A DNA stretch of 64,000 bases from Hyphomonas adhaerens MHS-3 (GTDB lineage: Bacteria > Pseudomonadota > Alphaproteobacteria > Caulobacterales > Hyphomonadaceae). The stretch lies in the NCBI RefSeq assembly GCF_000685235.1, contig NZ_ARYH01000001.1, forward strand, positions 1,488,001 through 1,552,000, in the 5' to 3' direction. Both the position numbers and the translations under genes were made by a program. Positions 40,944 through 50,039 of the stretch are shown here, piece after piece (the stretch's first letter is position 1; each line of letters starts with the position of its first letter). Below the pieces are notes generated by a model. The model saw only the letters and a program-made list of their open reading frames with translations. It did not search any database and was not told the origin of the DNA.

Positions 40944-42443
40944 ATGACTGACAAGCCCATTGAAGAGCCAACTCCGCAGGAATCCCTCGACCCGGAAAAC
41001 TGGGACGAATTCCGCGCGCAGGCCCGCCACATGCTGGACGCCGCCATCGACCGGCTGCAGGACGCACGGCAGGGCCGCGTGTGGACCGAGCTGCCGGGCG
41101 AGATCAAGGAGACGCTGAAGGCGCCGCTGCCCCGCGAGGGCTGGGGTGTGCCGGACGTGATGGGCCGGATGGAGGCGCTGCTGCCCTATGGCGCTGGCAA
41201 TACCAATCCGCGCTTCTTCGGCTGGGTGCATGGCTCCGGCACGCCGGCGAACCTGCTGGCAGAGATTGCCGCCTCCGCGATGAACGCCAATGTCGGCGGG
41301 CGCGACCATGGCGCGATCTATGTCGAGAAACAGGTCGTGCGCTGGTGCCGGGAACTGTTCGACTTCCCGGACACCGCCAGCGGCATTGTCGTCTCCGGCA
41401 CGTCCATCGCGACGATCATTGCGGTGAAGGTGGCGCGCGATACGCGGCTGAACTTCCTGAGCCGCAAGGACGGCATCTGCGGGCATGGCCTGGTTGGCTA
41501 CACCTCGACCGAGACGCATTCCTGTGTGGCCCGCGCATTTGACCTGCTGGGCCTCGGTACGGACGCCCTGCGCAAGATCCCCGCCAATGACCGGTTCGAG
41601 ATCGACATGGATGCCCTGAAGGCCGCCATCGCCGCCGACCGGGAAGCGGGCCTGACGCCTTTCATCGTGATCGGTACGGCCGGTACGGTGAATGTCGGCG
41701 CGATCGACCCGCTGGAGGAGCTGGCCGACCTCGCGGCAGAAGAGAGCATGTGGTTCCACATCGACGGTGCGTTCGGATCGCTCGGTGTGCTGAGCGACCG
41801 GGTGAAGGACCGCCTGACAGGCGTGAAACGCGCGGACTCGCTGGCCTTTGATTTCCACAAATGGCTGCATGTGAACTACGATGCCGGTTTCGCGCTGATC
41901 CGCGAAGAGAAGCTGCACCGCGCTGCCTTCACAGACCGGCCGGACTATCTGACGGCCAAGGAACGCGGCCTTGCGGGTGGTAATCCGTGGCCTGTCGAAT
42001 ATGGCCCGGAGCTGTCACGGGGCTTCCGTGCCCTGAAGGTCTGGGCGCAGATCGCAGAGTTCGGCACCGACCGGCTTGGCCGCATGATTGAGCGCAATTG
42101 CTACCAGGCCTCGTACCTGGGGGAGCAGGTGGAGAAGACGCCGGGCCTCGAATTGCTGGCGCCGGTGGCGCTGAACATCTGCTGTTTCCGCTATACCGAG
42201 CCGGGGCTTTCCGACGCCGTGCTGGACGCGATGAACGACGAGATCGTCATCCAGTTGCAGGAGCAGGGGAGCGCCGCGCCCTCCACCACGCGCCTGAAGG
42301 GGCGGCTCGCCATCCGCGTGAACATCACCAACCACCGCACGGCCCGCGCCGACCTCGATATCCTGCTGGAAGAAGTGCAGCGCGTCGCCGCGTCGCCGGA
42401 AGTTGCGGCGGTTCGCGACGCGGCCATCCGGGATGCAGGCTAG
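40944..42443 (+). CDS. Group II PLP-dependent decarboxylase (aromatic amino acid/glutamate type)
   Basis: Fold-type I decarboxylase, 499 aa. PLP lysine in DFHKWLHVNYD, with the preceding WFHIDGAFG; the N-terminal NTNPRFFGWVHGSGTPANLL shapes the substrate pocket. These enzymes decarboxylate aromatic L-amino acids, glutamate or related compounds; the motifs do not decide which. A TTGACA (40883-40888) with GCTTTG 17 bp downstream lies in the short gap before the gene and may be its promoter. LysR follows 39 bp after the stop. Confidence 0.9.
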   Translation: MTDKPIEEPTPQESLDPENWDEFRAQARHMLDAAIDRLQDARQGRVWTELPGEIKETLKAPLPREGWGVPDVMGRMEALLPYGAGNTNPRFFGWVHGSGTPANLLAEIAASAMNANVGGRDHGAIYVEKQVVRWCRELFDFPDTASGIVVSGTSIATIIAVKVARDTRLNFLSRKDGICGHGLVGYTSTETHSCVARAFDLLGLGTDALRKIPANDRFEIDMDALKAAIAADREAGLTPFIVIGTAGTVNVGAIDPLEELADLAAEESMWFHIDGAFGSLGVLSDRVKDRLTGVKRADSLAFDFHKWLHVNYDAGFALIREEKLHRAAFTDRPDYLTAKERGLAGGNPWPVEYGPELSRGFRALKVWAQIAEFGTDRLGRMIERNCYQASYLGEQVEKTPGLELLAPVALNICCFRYTEPGLSDAVLDAMNDEIVIQLQEQGSAAPSTTRLKGRLAIRVNITNHRTARADLDILLEEVQRVAASPEVAAVRDAAIRDAG

Positions 42444-42482
42444 GCTCTTGCCGCAGATAGAAGAAACGGTCACAAGTCATTG

Positions 42483-43388
42483 ATGGACTGGGGTAAGCTA
42501 CGTTCTTTCCACGCTGCAGCGGAAGCTGGCAGCCTGACGTCCGCCGGAGACCGGCTGGGCATCTCGCAATCGGCTGTCTCGCGCCAGATTGCCGCGCTGG
42601 AGGAGACGTTGGGCGTCTCGCTGTTCCAGCGCCACGCCCGCGGCCTGGTGCTGACCGATGCCGGCCACACGCTGTTCCGCTCCACGATGGAGATGGCGCA
42701 GGCGGCCCAATCTGCGAACACGGCCCTGCGCGACCAGCAGGAAACCCCGCAGGGCGAGCTGATCGTCTCTGCGCCGGTGGCCTTCGGCTCCACCTGGCTG
42801 GTGCCGCGCCTCGGCAATTTTGCGAAGAAACACCCGGACCTGCACCTGGATCTGCGCCTCGAAGACCGGGAATACGACCTGCTGAAGCTGGAGGCCGAGT
42901 GTGCCATCCGCCTCTGGGCCGCTGACAAGGCAGACCTGATCCAGCGCAAGCTCGGCACGGTGGCGACAAACCTCTACGCCTCGCCGGAATACCTGAAGAC
43001 CGCAGGCATGCCGCGCACGCCGCAGGACCTCGATAATCACCGCATCATCGCGTATGGCGACGAAAATTCGCCGCTGCAGGAGATGAGCTTTGCCTGCCGT
43101 GTGGGCCGCGACGATGCCCCGCCGCGTCCGGCGACTTTGAAGGTCAACAATGTCTTCGCCATGCTGCGCGCCGTGGATGCCGGGCTCGGTATTGCCGATG
43201 TTCCGGACTATATGGCCTCGACCATGCCGCGGCTGGTGAAGGTTTTGCCGGATAATGTCGGCCCGATCTTCGATCTGTACTTTATCTACCCAAGCGATTT
43301 GCGGCGGTCCAAGCGGGTTTCCGCATTCCGGGACTTCGTAACAGCTGAAACAGAACAGCTCCGCCGCGCAGCCATGCGGCAAGTCTAA
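42483..43388 (+). CDS. LysR-family transcriptional regulator
   Basis: Regulator of 301 aa: LysR winged helix-turn-helix in residues about 1-60 (AAEAGSLTSAGDRLGISQSAVSRQIAALE) and the periplasmic-binding-like effector domain (STWLVPRLGNF, LRLEDREYDL, ATNLYASPEYL). It most resembles the GcvA/DsdC-like branch. ATG 42483 lacks a clear ribosome binding site, but translation could follow from the decarboxylase gene. A 7-bp palindrome of LysR type lies 15 bp after its stop and upstream of a candidate sRNA promoter. Confidence 0.92.
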   Translation: MDWGKLRSFHAAAEAGSLTSAGDRLGISQSAVSRQIAALEETLGVSLFQRHARGLVLTDAGHTLFRSTMEMAQAAQSANTALRDQQETPQGELIVSAPVAFGSTWLVPRLGNFAKKHPDLHLDLRLEDREYDLLKLEAECAIRLWAADKADLIQRKLGTVATNLYASPEYLKTAGMPRTPQDLDNHRIIAYGDENSPLQEMSFACRVGRDDAPPRPATLKVNNVFAMLRAVDAGLGIADVPDYMASTMPRLVKVLPDNVGPIFDLYFIYPSDLRRSKRVSAFRDFVTAETEQLRRAAMRQV

Positions 43389-43403
43389 ATGAACGGCTGT
43401 TAA

Positions 43404-43421
43404 TTATGCAGTATTGCATAA
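43404..43421. promoter_or_regulatory. LysR-type palindrome upstream of candidate sRNA
   Basis: TTATGCA-GTAT-TGCATAA, perfect 7-bp arms, containing the T-N11-A core of LysR sites. It lies about 55-72 bp before the predicted sRNA start, where LysR proteins usually anchor, and just behind a LysR gene. Confidence 0.55.
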
Positions 43422-43441
43422 GTGATCTGACACAGTGGTGG

Positions 43442-43469
43442 TTGTGCGAGTGCGAAAAGGGACTATCTA
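43442..43469 (+). promoter_or_regulatory. Predicted promoter of the candidate sRNA
   Basis: TTGTGC, 16 bases, then TATCTA; the -10 region GACTATCT resembles the alphaproteobacterial housekeeping form. It would start transcription near 43476, about 110 nt before the terminator. Confidence 0.5.
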
Positions 43470-43475
43470 GGCGTC

Positions 43476-43587
43476 ATGCCAAGGGTCCCGGGCATTACCC
43501 AATCCTTCCTCCGATTGGGCGTTTCCTCCCCCTACGGGACCCGATACTTACAAGCCCGGCGCGTTAATCGCAGCCGGGCTTTTTTTT
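43476..43587 (+). ncRNA. Candidate trans-acting small RNA with UUCCUCC stretches
   Basis: No protein is encoded here. The RNA folds cleanly: an outer stem GGGTCCCG/CGGGACCC (43483-43490 with 43535-43542) encloses a 7-bp hairpin CCCAATC/GATTGGG (43498-43504 with 43513-43519) whose 8-nt loop is CTTCCTCC, and an unpaired TTTCCTCCCCC (43522-43532). An intrinsic terminator ends it. Exposed C/U-rich CUCC motifs complementary to Shine-Dalgarno sequences are typical of alphaproteobacterial regulatory RNAs. It has its own predicted promoter and is convergent with dps. I cannot assign an Rfam family by eye. Confidence 0.72.
43552..43587 (+). terminator. Intrinsic terminator of the candidate sRNA
   Basis: AAGCCCGGC and GCCGGGCTT form a 9-bp stem with a 12-nt loop, followed directly by a run of T; a canonical Rho-independent terminator on the plus strand. 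Confidence 0.9.
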
Positions 43588-43613
43588 GGCCAATTCCGGG
43601 GAAGCAGCGTTCC

Positions 43614-43648
43614 AAAAAAGAATGGGCGAGCCATGCGGCCCGCCCATT
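43614..43648 (-). terminator. Intrinsic terminator of dps
   Basis: Read on the minus strand, AATGGGCG and CGCCCATT form an 8-bp stem (12-nt loop) followed by CTTTTTT. It begins 22 nt after the dps stop and faces the sRNA terminator 26 bp away. Confidence 0.85.
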
Positions 43649-43670
43649 CCTTCGTGTCGGATCAAGCAGC

Positions 43671-44135
43671 TCAGATGCTGGCGCGGAGCATCCAGGCAGT
43701 TTTCTCGGCAATCGTGGCCCGTTGGGTCATCAGGTCGACCGTCACGGCATCGCCTGCTTTCTCGGCGATATCGATGCCTGCCTTGGCGACCCGGCTGATC
43801 GCTTCATGGCCTTTGACCAGATTGGCGACCATGTCGTTGGCGTCCGGAATGCCATTGTCTGGTTTGATTGTGGCCAGGTCCATCATCTCGCCCGGCGAGC
43901 CCGGCGCGAAATGCCCGAGGGCGCGGATACGCTCGGCAATCTCGTCCAGCGAAGCCCAGAGGTCGTTGTACTGCGTCTCGAACATGGTGTGCAGCGCCTG
44001 AAAGCGCGGTCCGGTCACGTTCCAGTGGTACCCGTGGGTCTTGGCGTAGAGCGCATAGGTCTCGCCGAGCAGCTTCTTCAGGGCGTCGACCGAAGTCTGC
44101 CGTTCTTCTTCTGTCAGTCCAATATCGATCGGCAT
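43671..44135 (-). CDS. dps: Dps-family DNA-binding ferritin-like protein
   Basis: Twelve-subunit mini-ferritin, 154 aa, that oxidises and stores iron and shields DNA during starvation or peroxide stress. Ferroxidase-site residues appear in KTHGYHWNVTG and FETQYNDLWASLDEIAERIRALG, as in Dps. AAGGAG 9 nt upstream makes the ATG at 44135 certain, although the frame continues open far upstream inside the aminotransferase gene. The short N-terminal tail (MPIDIGLTEEE) lacks the Lys-rich DNA-binding extension of E. coli Dps. Confidence 0.95.
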   Translation of the reverse strand: MPIDIGLTEEERQTSVDALKKLLGETYALYAKTHGYHWNVTGPRFQALHTMFETQYNDLWASLDEIAERIRALGHFAPGSPGEMMDLATIKPDNGIPDANDMVANLVKGHEAISRVAKAGIDIAEKAGDAVTVDLMTQRATIAEKTAWMLRASI

Positions 44136-44156
44136 GAAAATTCTCCTTCTGATTAC

Positions 44157-44194
44157 CCCCATCATATGGGGATTGGCTGGCGTTGCAGCCAATC
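44157..44194 (-). promoter_or_regulatory. Two adjacent hairpins in the dps leader
   Basis: Between the aminotransferase stop and the dps ribosome binding site are GATTGGCTG/CAGCCAATC (44171-44179 with 44186-44194, 6-nt loop) and CCCCAT/ATGGGG (44157-44162 with 44166-44171, 3-nt loop). They share base 44171. They could be an end structure of the upstream message or a regulatory dps leader. Confidence 0.45.
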
Positions 44195-44224
44195 GAATGG
44201 TCGCAGGTGACCTATAGAAAAATT

Positions 44225-45619
<1,395 letters not shown>

Positions 45620-45691
45620 CTATGGCGTGGCATGTTGCAGGCTGCCTGGTGGGGCGTCTTCCGCGTGGAAGAATGTTAAGGCAGTAAGGAA

Positions 45692-46021
45692 ATGTGGTCT
45701 CAGACTGTATTTGACGAGGCAAAGCGCGAATTCTTCGACCTGGTCAGAGATCTGGTGAGGGATTTGACGCATTGGTTCAGCCGGTTGTCCGACCTGGAGC
45801 GGCTGGTGGGCCTTGCCGCCTTCATCCTGATGCTGTTCCTGCTGGTGGTCGTCAAAGCAGGCACGCGGGAACACAAACCCGCCAAGAGCCGCAATTTCGT
45901 GAGTTCGCTGGTGCTGGTCGTCGTGTTCGGCTTCTTCGTGGGCATGTTGCTCGAAACGCCTTTTGACCCGCGCGATTTCCTGAACGAAGACGTCATCCGC
46001 AACATACGCAACGCCGTCTAA
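45692..46021 (+). CDS. Small membrane protein, unknown
   Basis: Protein of 109 aa: an amphipathic charged N-terminus with a repeated LVRDLVRDL motif, a first membrane segment (about 38-54), a basic loop (KAGTREHKPAKSR), and a second segment (about 70-86) followed by an acidic tail. No family recognised. It lies 39 bp before uvrC on the same strand. The ribosome binding site AAGGA is close to the ATG, so expression may be low. Confidence 0.6.
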   Translation: MWSQTVFDEAKREFFDLVRDLVRDLTHWFSRLSDLERLVGLAAFILMLFLLVVVKAGTREHKPAKSRNFVSSLVLVVVFGFFVGMLLETPFDPRDFLNEDVIRNIRNAV

Positions 46022-46060
46022 AGCTCGCATAAATGCGGCGGCTCGCCTATTTTGCAGATC

Positions 46061-47935
46061 ATGGAGACTGAATCGCCGGGCGCGGCCCCCTTCCGGGGCG
46101 TTGACGTCATCAAGGACAATCTGACCCGCCTGCCGGCGAAGCCCGGCGTCTACCGCATGTACGGGGACGCTGACGAAGTGCTGTATGTCGGCAAGGCGCG
46201 GAACCTGAAGGCGCGCGTCTCGAACTATGCCCGCCTCGGCGGCCATACCCAGCGCATCGCGCGGATGATCGCCCTGACGCGGCGGATGGAATTCGTTGTC
46301 ACCGAAAGCGAGACCGAGGCGCTGCTGCTGGAGGCAAGCCTCATCAAGAGCCTGAAGCCGCGTTTCAACGTGCTGCTGCGGGACGACAAATCCTTTCCCT
46401 ACATTCTGATCCGGCGCGATCATGAGGCGCCGCAGATCAAGAAGTATCGCGGATCCAAACAGGACCAGGGCGACTATTTCGGCCCCTTCGCCAGCGCCGG
46501 GGCGGTGATGCGCACACTCGACACGCTGCAGAAGGCCTTCCTGCTGCGCACCTGTGAGGACAGCGTCTACAATGCCCGCACGCGGCCCTGCATGCTGCAT
46601 CAGATCAAGCGCTGTGCGGCGCCCTGTGTGGGGCTGATCTCGACGAAGGATTATCAGGACCTGGCCGACGAGGCGGCAGACTTCCTGCGCGGGAAGGGGG
46701 CAGACCTTCAGAAGCGCCTCGCAAGGGAAATGGAAGAGTCCGCCGACGCGATGGATTTCGAACGCGCGGCATCCCTGCGCGACCGCATCCGCGCCATCGC
46801 CCATGTGCGCGGCAGCCAGGATGTGAACCCGGACGATATCGAGGAAGCCGACATCTTCGCCATTTCGATGGAGGGAGGGATCTCCTGTGTGCAGGTCTTC
46901 TTCATCCGGGCGGGCCAGAACTGGGGCGCGAGCGCGCACTATCCGCGCCATGAACGTGATCAGACGGCAGAGGAAGTGCTGAGCGCCTTCCTCGCGCAAT
47001 TCTATGACAAGCGCCCGCCGCCGCGGATGATCCTTGTTTCCGACATGCCGGAACAGGCCGAGCTGATTGCCGAGGCGCTGAGCCTGAAGGCGAGCCGGAA
47101 GGTCGAGATCCGCAAGCCCGAACGCGGCAGCAAGAAAGACCTCGTCGCGCAGGCGACCCGCAATGCGAGCGAAGCGGTGACGCGGAAACTGTCGGAGACC
47201 GCCAGCCAGGCACGCCTGCTGAATGAAGTGGCGAAAGTGTTCGAACTGGAAAAGCCGCCGGAACGGATCGAGATTTACGACAACTCTCACATCCAGGGCA
47301 CCAACGCCGTGGGCGGCATGGTGGTGGCCGGCCCCGAAGGCTTCATGAAGAACGCCTACCGCAAGTTCAATATCAAGGACACGACCGTCGAGCCCGGCGA
47401 CGATTACGGCATGATGCGCGAAGTCATGCGCCGCCGCTTCAATCGCGCCAAAAAGGAACGGGAAGAGGGCGATCCCTCCAACTGGCCGGACCTTGTCCTG
47501 ATTGACGGCGGGCTTGGCCAGCTGAACGCGGTGATCGAGGCGCTGAAGGAAATTGATCTGACGCCGGACGATGTGACGCTGGTCTCCATCGCCAAGGGGG
47601 TGGACCGGAATGCGGGCCGGGAACAATTCTTCCGGCCGGGCCGGGCGCCGTTCAAGCTGCCGGAAAATGCGCCGGTGCTCTACTACCTCCAGCGCCTGCG
47701 CGACGAGGCGCACCGCTGGGCCATCGGCGCGCACCGGCAGAAGCGTTCTGCCGCCATCGGCAAGTCACCGCTGGACGAGATCGAAGGCATCGGCCCGGCG
47801 CGCAAGAAAGCGCTGCTGCATCATTTCGGTTCCGCCAAGGGCGTCTCCCGCGCCAAGGTCGCGGACCTGATGGAAGTGGACGGCGTGAACGAAGCGCTGG
47901 CCGAGCGCATCCATGGCCATTTCAACGGCGGCTAG
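46061..47935 (+). CDS. uvrC: UvrABC excision nuclease subunit C
   Basis: Makes both incisions in nucleotide excision repair with UvrB. 624 aa in canonical order: GIY-YIG nuclease ([26 protein letters not shown]), Cys cluster ([26 protein letters not shown]), UVR domain near 215-250, RNase H-like endonuclease ([30 protein letters not shown]) and C-terminal helix-hairpin-helix repeats. No LexA-type box was seen directly upstream. The TAG overlaps the convergent TetR stop within CTAG. Confidence 0.98.
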   Translation: METESPGAAPFRGVDVIKDNLTRLPAKPGVYRMYGDADEVLYVGKARNLKARVSNYARLGGHTQRIARMIALTRRMEFVVTESETEALLLEASLIKSLKPRFNVLLRDDKSFPYILIRRDHEAPQIKKYRGSKQDQGDYFGPFASAGAVMRTLDTLQKAFLLRTCEDSVYNARTRPCMLHQIKRCAAPCVGLISTKDYQDLADEAADFLRGKGADLQKRLAREMEESADAMDFERAASLRDRIRAIAHVRGSQDVNPDDIEEADIFAISMEGGISCVQVFFIRAGQNWGASAHYPRHERDQTAEEVLSAFLAQFYDKRPPPRMILVSDMPEQAELIAEALSLKASRKVEIRKPERGSKKDLVAQATRNASEAVTRKLSETASQARLLNEVAKVFELEKPPERIEIYDNSHIQGTNAVGGMVVAGPEGFMKNAYRKFNIKDTTVEPGDDYGMMREVMRRRFNRAKKEREEGDPSNWPDLVLIDGGLGQLNAVIEALKEIDLTPDDVTLVSIAKGVDRNAGREQFFRPGRAPFKLPENAPVLYYLQRLRDEAHRWAIGAHRQKRSAAIGKSPLDEIEGIGPARKKALLHHFGSAKGVSRAKVADLMEVDGVNEALAERIHGHFNGG

Positions 47936-48534
47936 GCACCCGCGCGTTCGGCGAGGTTTGCGATATAGCTTTCCATCAGGTGGACCAGTTCGTCCTCCAA
48001 CCGCTGGGGGTCGAGTTCCAGTTCAGGTTCCATGATCGTCGCGCGCAGCAGGTAGACCACGGTATGGGTGAGGATAAAGGACGCTTCCTTGCCGAGGACA
48101 AATTCGTACTCCCCCCGCGTGCTGAGGGCATCCATGAACGCCGAATGCTGGCGGCTGACTTCTGCGCCGCCGCGGGTCTGAAAGATGGTATTGGACAGAA
48201 CGAGCTGGGTTTCGGGTGAGCCCTCGACGCCCTGCATGGCTGCGCGGATGACAGTCCGCACGCTGCTCAGCTCCGGCTCTTCGAGCAGCAACTTCGTGAT
48301 CCGCTCGCGCAGGGCATCGCTGTAGCGCTGGCTGAGTTCCTGCAGGATTGCATCGCGGTCGTCGAAATACTGGTAGAGCGTGCCGATGGACACGCCGGCC
48401 CGCTTGGCGATGCGGCTGGTCGTGAATTTGGCGTATCCGTTTGTATCCAAAACCTGAAAGGCGGCTTCGAGAATCGCGTCCACCGTTGCGCGGGCGCGGG
48501 CTTGTTTTGGATTTCTTCTATTGATTTCAACCAT
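47932..48534 (-). CDS. TetR-family transcriptional regulator
   Basis: Regulator of 200 aa with a TetR helix-turn-helix near residues 15-65 ([38 protein letters not shown]) and an effector domain of no assigned ligand. It is divergent from the MpaB-like oxygenase gene with a 111-bp gap and probably controls it; no convincing palindrome was found there. Confidence 0.9.
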   Translation of the reverse strand: MVEINRRNPKQARARATVDAILEAAFQVLDTNGYAKFTTSRIAKRAGVSIGTLYQYFDDRDAILQELSQRYSDALRERITKLLLEEPELSSVRTVIRAAMQGVEGSPETQLVLSNTIFQTRGGAEVSRQHSAFMDALSTRGEYEFVLGKEASFILTHTVVYLLRATIMEPELELDPQRLEDELVHLMESYIANLAERAGA

Positions 48535-48645
48535 TTGACTTCATTTCGGGGCCGCTGATCTTCGCCGTTTGAGATGCGAATGGTAAATATGAGGATTTCT
48601 TACATTATGGATGTGACTGCGTCTGAAATGCAACCGGAGATCCGA

Positions 48646-49971
48646 ATGACCGCATCCCTCGAAGATGTGCACGAGCGCATTTCGCACCAGAAAACGGCTC
48701 TGCCGGTGATGTATGGAGACATCGACTTTTCGCTGACGCCGGAGCGTTACACCGACGATCTCTCCGTCAGCTCCATGAAGGATTATGCGACGAAATTCCC
48801 GCCGCCGCCCGCCGATATGGTCGAGCGTGTGAAAGCCTACACGATGCTGGGCGACGTGACGGCGGATGCCTATGCGGCCCTGATGCCGGAATATGGCTTC
48901 AAGCGCGTGGTCGATATGCTGACCACGGCCTGTGACCAAGGGATCGAGGCCGTGCCCGATGCACCGCCGGAACTGGCCGCCCTGATTGCCGAAATGGAAG
49001 CGAAGCCGGACTGGCTGGACATGGACCTCGTGCGCGAAGGCGCCCGGCTCAACCGGCTGCCCATGGCGGAAAGCGCCCCCTGGATGATCCGCGGCGCATT
49101 CCTTGCCACATTCCTCAACAAGTACACGGCCCTGCCGATGGCGCTGACCGGCACCCTCAGCCATTCGAGCGCCTCGCGACGGGTGAACGAAACGGCGACC
49201 TTCTTCACGGTCACGACCCTGCCGGGCGCGCTGGAGCCGCGCGGGGAAGGATTCAGGGCCGCCGCCATGGTGCGCCTGATGCACTCGATGGTGCGGTTCA
49301 ACGTCCTGCACCGGATGAAGAGCTGGGACCAGTCCGTCTACGGCATTCCGATTCCGCAGGTCGACCAGATGCCGGCGGGCCTGATCGATGTCTTCCTGCT
49401 GGCGTTCAAGATGGTGGAAGAGGGGCGGACGGAATTTACGCCGGAGGAACGCGCCCGCGTCGAATTCAGCCGGTACCGTTGCTACCTGCTGGGCCTGCCG
49501 GAAGACCTGCTGATGGATACGCCGCAGGGCATTATCGACATCATGAATGCGCGCAGCGGGTCGATCCGTGCCGGGTTTGACGACGAGACCTGCGGGGCGC
49601 TGGTGCGGGCAACCCTGTCGACCTATCTGCCGCCCGACAAATCGCTGGGGAACCGGATCCACAATGCCCTGGAACGCCGGCTGGCGCGGCTGGTCCTGGT
49701 ACAGCATTTCCTGGGCGGGAACAGCCAGATGGCGCGCGATATCGGCGTGCCGGTCGGCCCGCTGGACTATGCGGTTGCCGCGGTTCTGTTCCCGGTCATC
49801 GCGGCGAAAATGGCCATCTACAACACGGCCCTGAAAGTGCCGGGTCTGCGCGGGCTGGTGGATCGTCACCTCGTCGCCAAACTCCGGCGCTTGCTCGCGC
49901 GCTATGGCCATGCCGAGTTCACGACGGATGCGTCGGCCTATCGGCCGGCAAAGCCCGTCCCGGCGGAATAG
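48646..49971 (+). CDS. MpaB/rubber-oxygenase-family (DUF2236) protein
   Basis: Oxygenase of 441 aa of the MpaB / latex-clearing-protein fold: RLPMAESAPWMIRGAF, RLMHSMVR with the probable haem-ligand His, and the IPIPQVDQ block after it. No signal peptide or clear membrane helix at the chosen start. GGAG 8 nt before ATG 48646 selects this start over several ATGs upstream. Characterised relatives cleave polyisoprene or prenyl side chains; the substrate here is unknown. A TetR gene is divergent. Confidence 0.8.
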   Translation: MTASLEDVHERISHQKTALPVMYGDIDFSLTPERYTDDLSVSSMKDYATKFPPPPADMVERVKAYTMLGDVTADAYAALMPEYGFKRVVDMLTTACDQGIEAVPDAPPELAALIAEMEAKPDWLDMDLVREGARLNRLPMAESAPWMIRGAFLATFLNKYTALPMALTGTLSHSSASRRVNETATFFTVTTLPGALEPRGEGFRAAAMVRLMHSMVRFNVLHRMKSWDQSVYGIPIPQVDQMPAGLIDVFLLAFKMVEEGRTEFTPEERARVEFSRYRCYLLGLPEDLLMDTPQGIIDIMNARSGSIRAGFDDETCGALVRATLSTYLPPDKSLGNRIHNALERRLARLVLVQHFLGGNSQMARDIGVPVGPLDYAVAAVLFPVIAAKMAIYNTALKVPGLRGLVDRHLVAKLRRLLARYGHAEFTTDASAYRPAKPVPAE

Positions 49972-49977
49972 GGGGGA

Positions 49978-50019
49978 AACAGCGGCCGGCTTCTTTGGGG
50001 GGAAGGGCCGGCTGCTGTT
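49978..50019. terminator. Long hairpin between convergent oxygenase and peptidase genes
   Basis: AACAGCGGCCGGC and GCCGGCTGCTGTT form a 13-bp stem with a single mismatch and a 16-nt loop, filling most of the 68-bp gap. No long T-run; a bidirectional 3'-end structure. Confidence 0.6.
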
Positions 50020-50039
50020 ATTCCGCTAACGGAGCATAA

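Noticed and set aside
43476-43587. tRNA or 6S RNA in the LysR-dps gap
   Set aside because: No T-loop consensus, cloverleaf or CCA, and no long 6S-type bulged rod; the fold is two nested stems plus a terminator.
46022-46060. LexA (SOS) box before uvrC and before the ligase-associated genes
   Set aside because: The alphaproteobacterial GTTC-N7-GTTC pattern was looked for in these upstream gaps and not found.
45620-47734. 704-codon open frame antisense to uvrC
   Set aside because: UvrC is unmistakable in the opposite frame; the antisense translation has no domain-like pattern.
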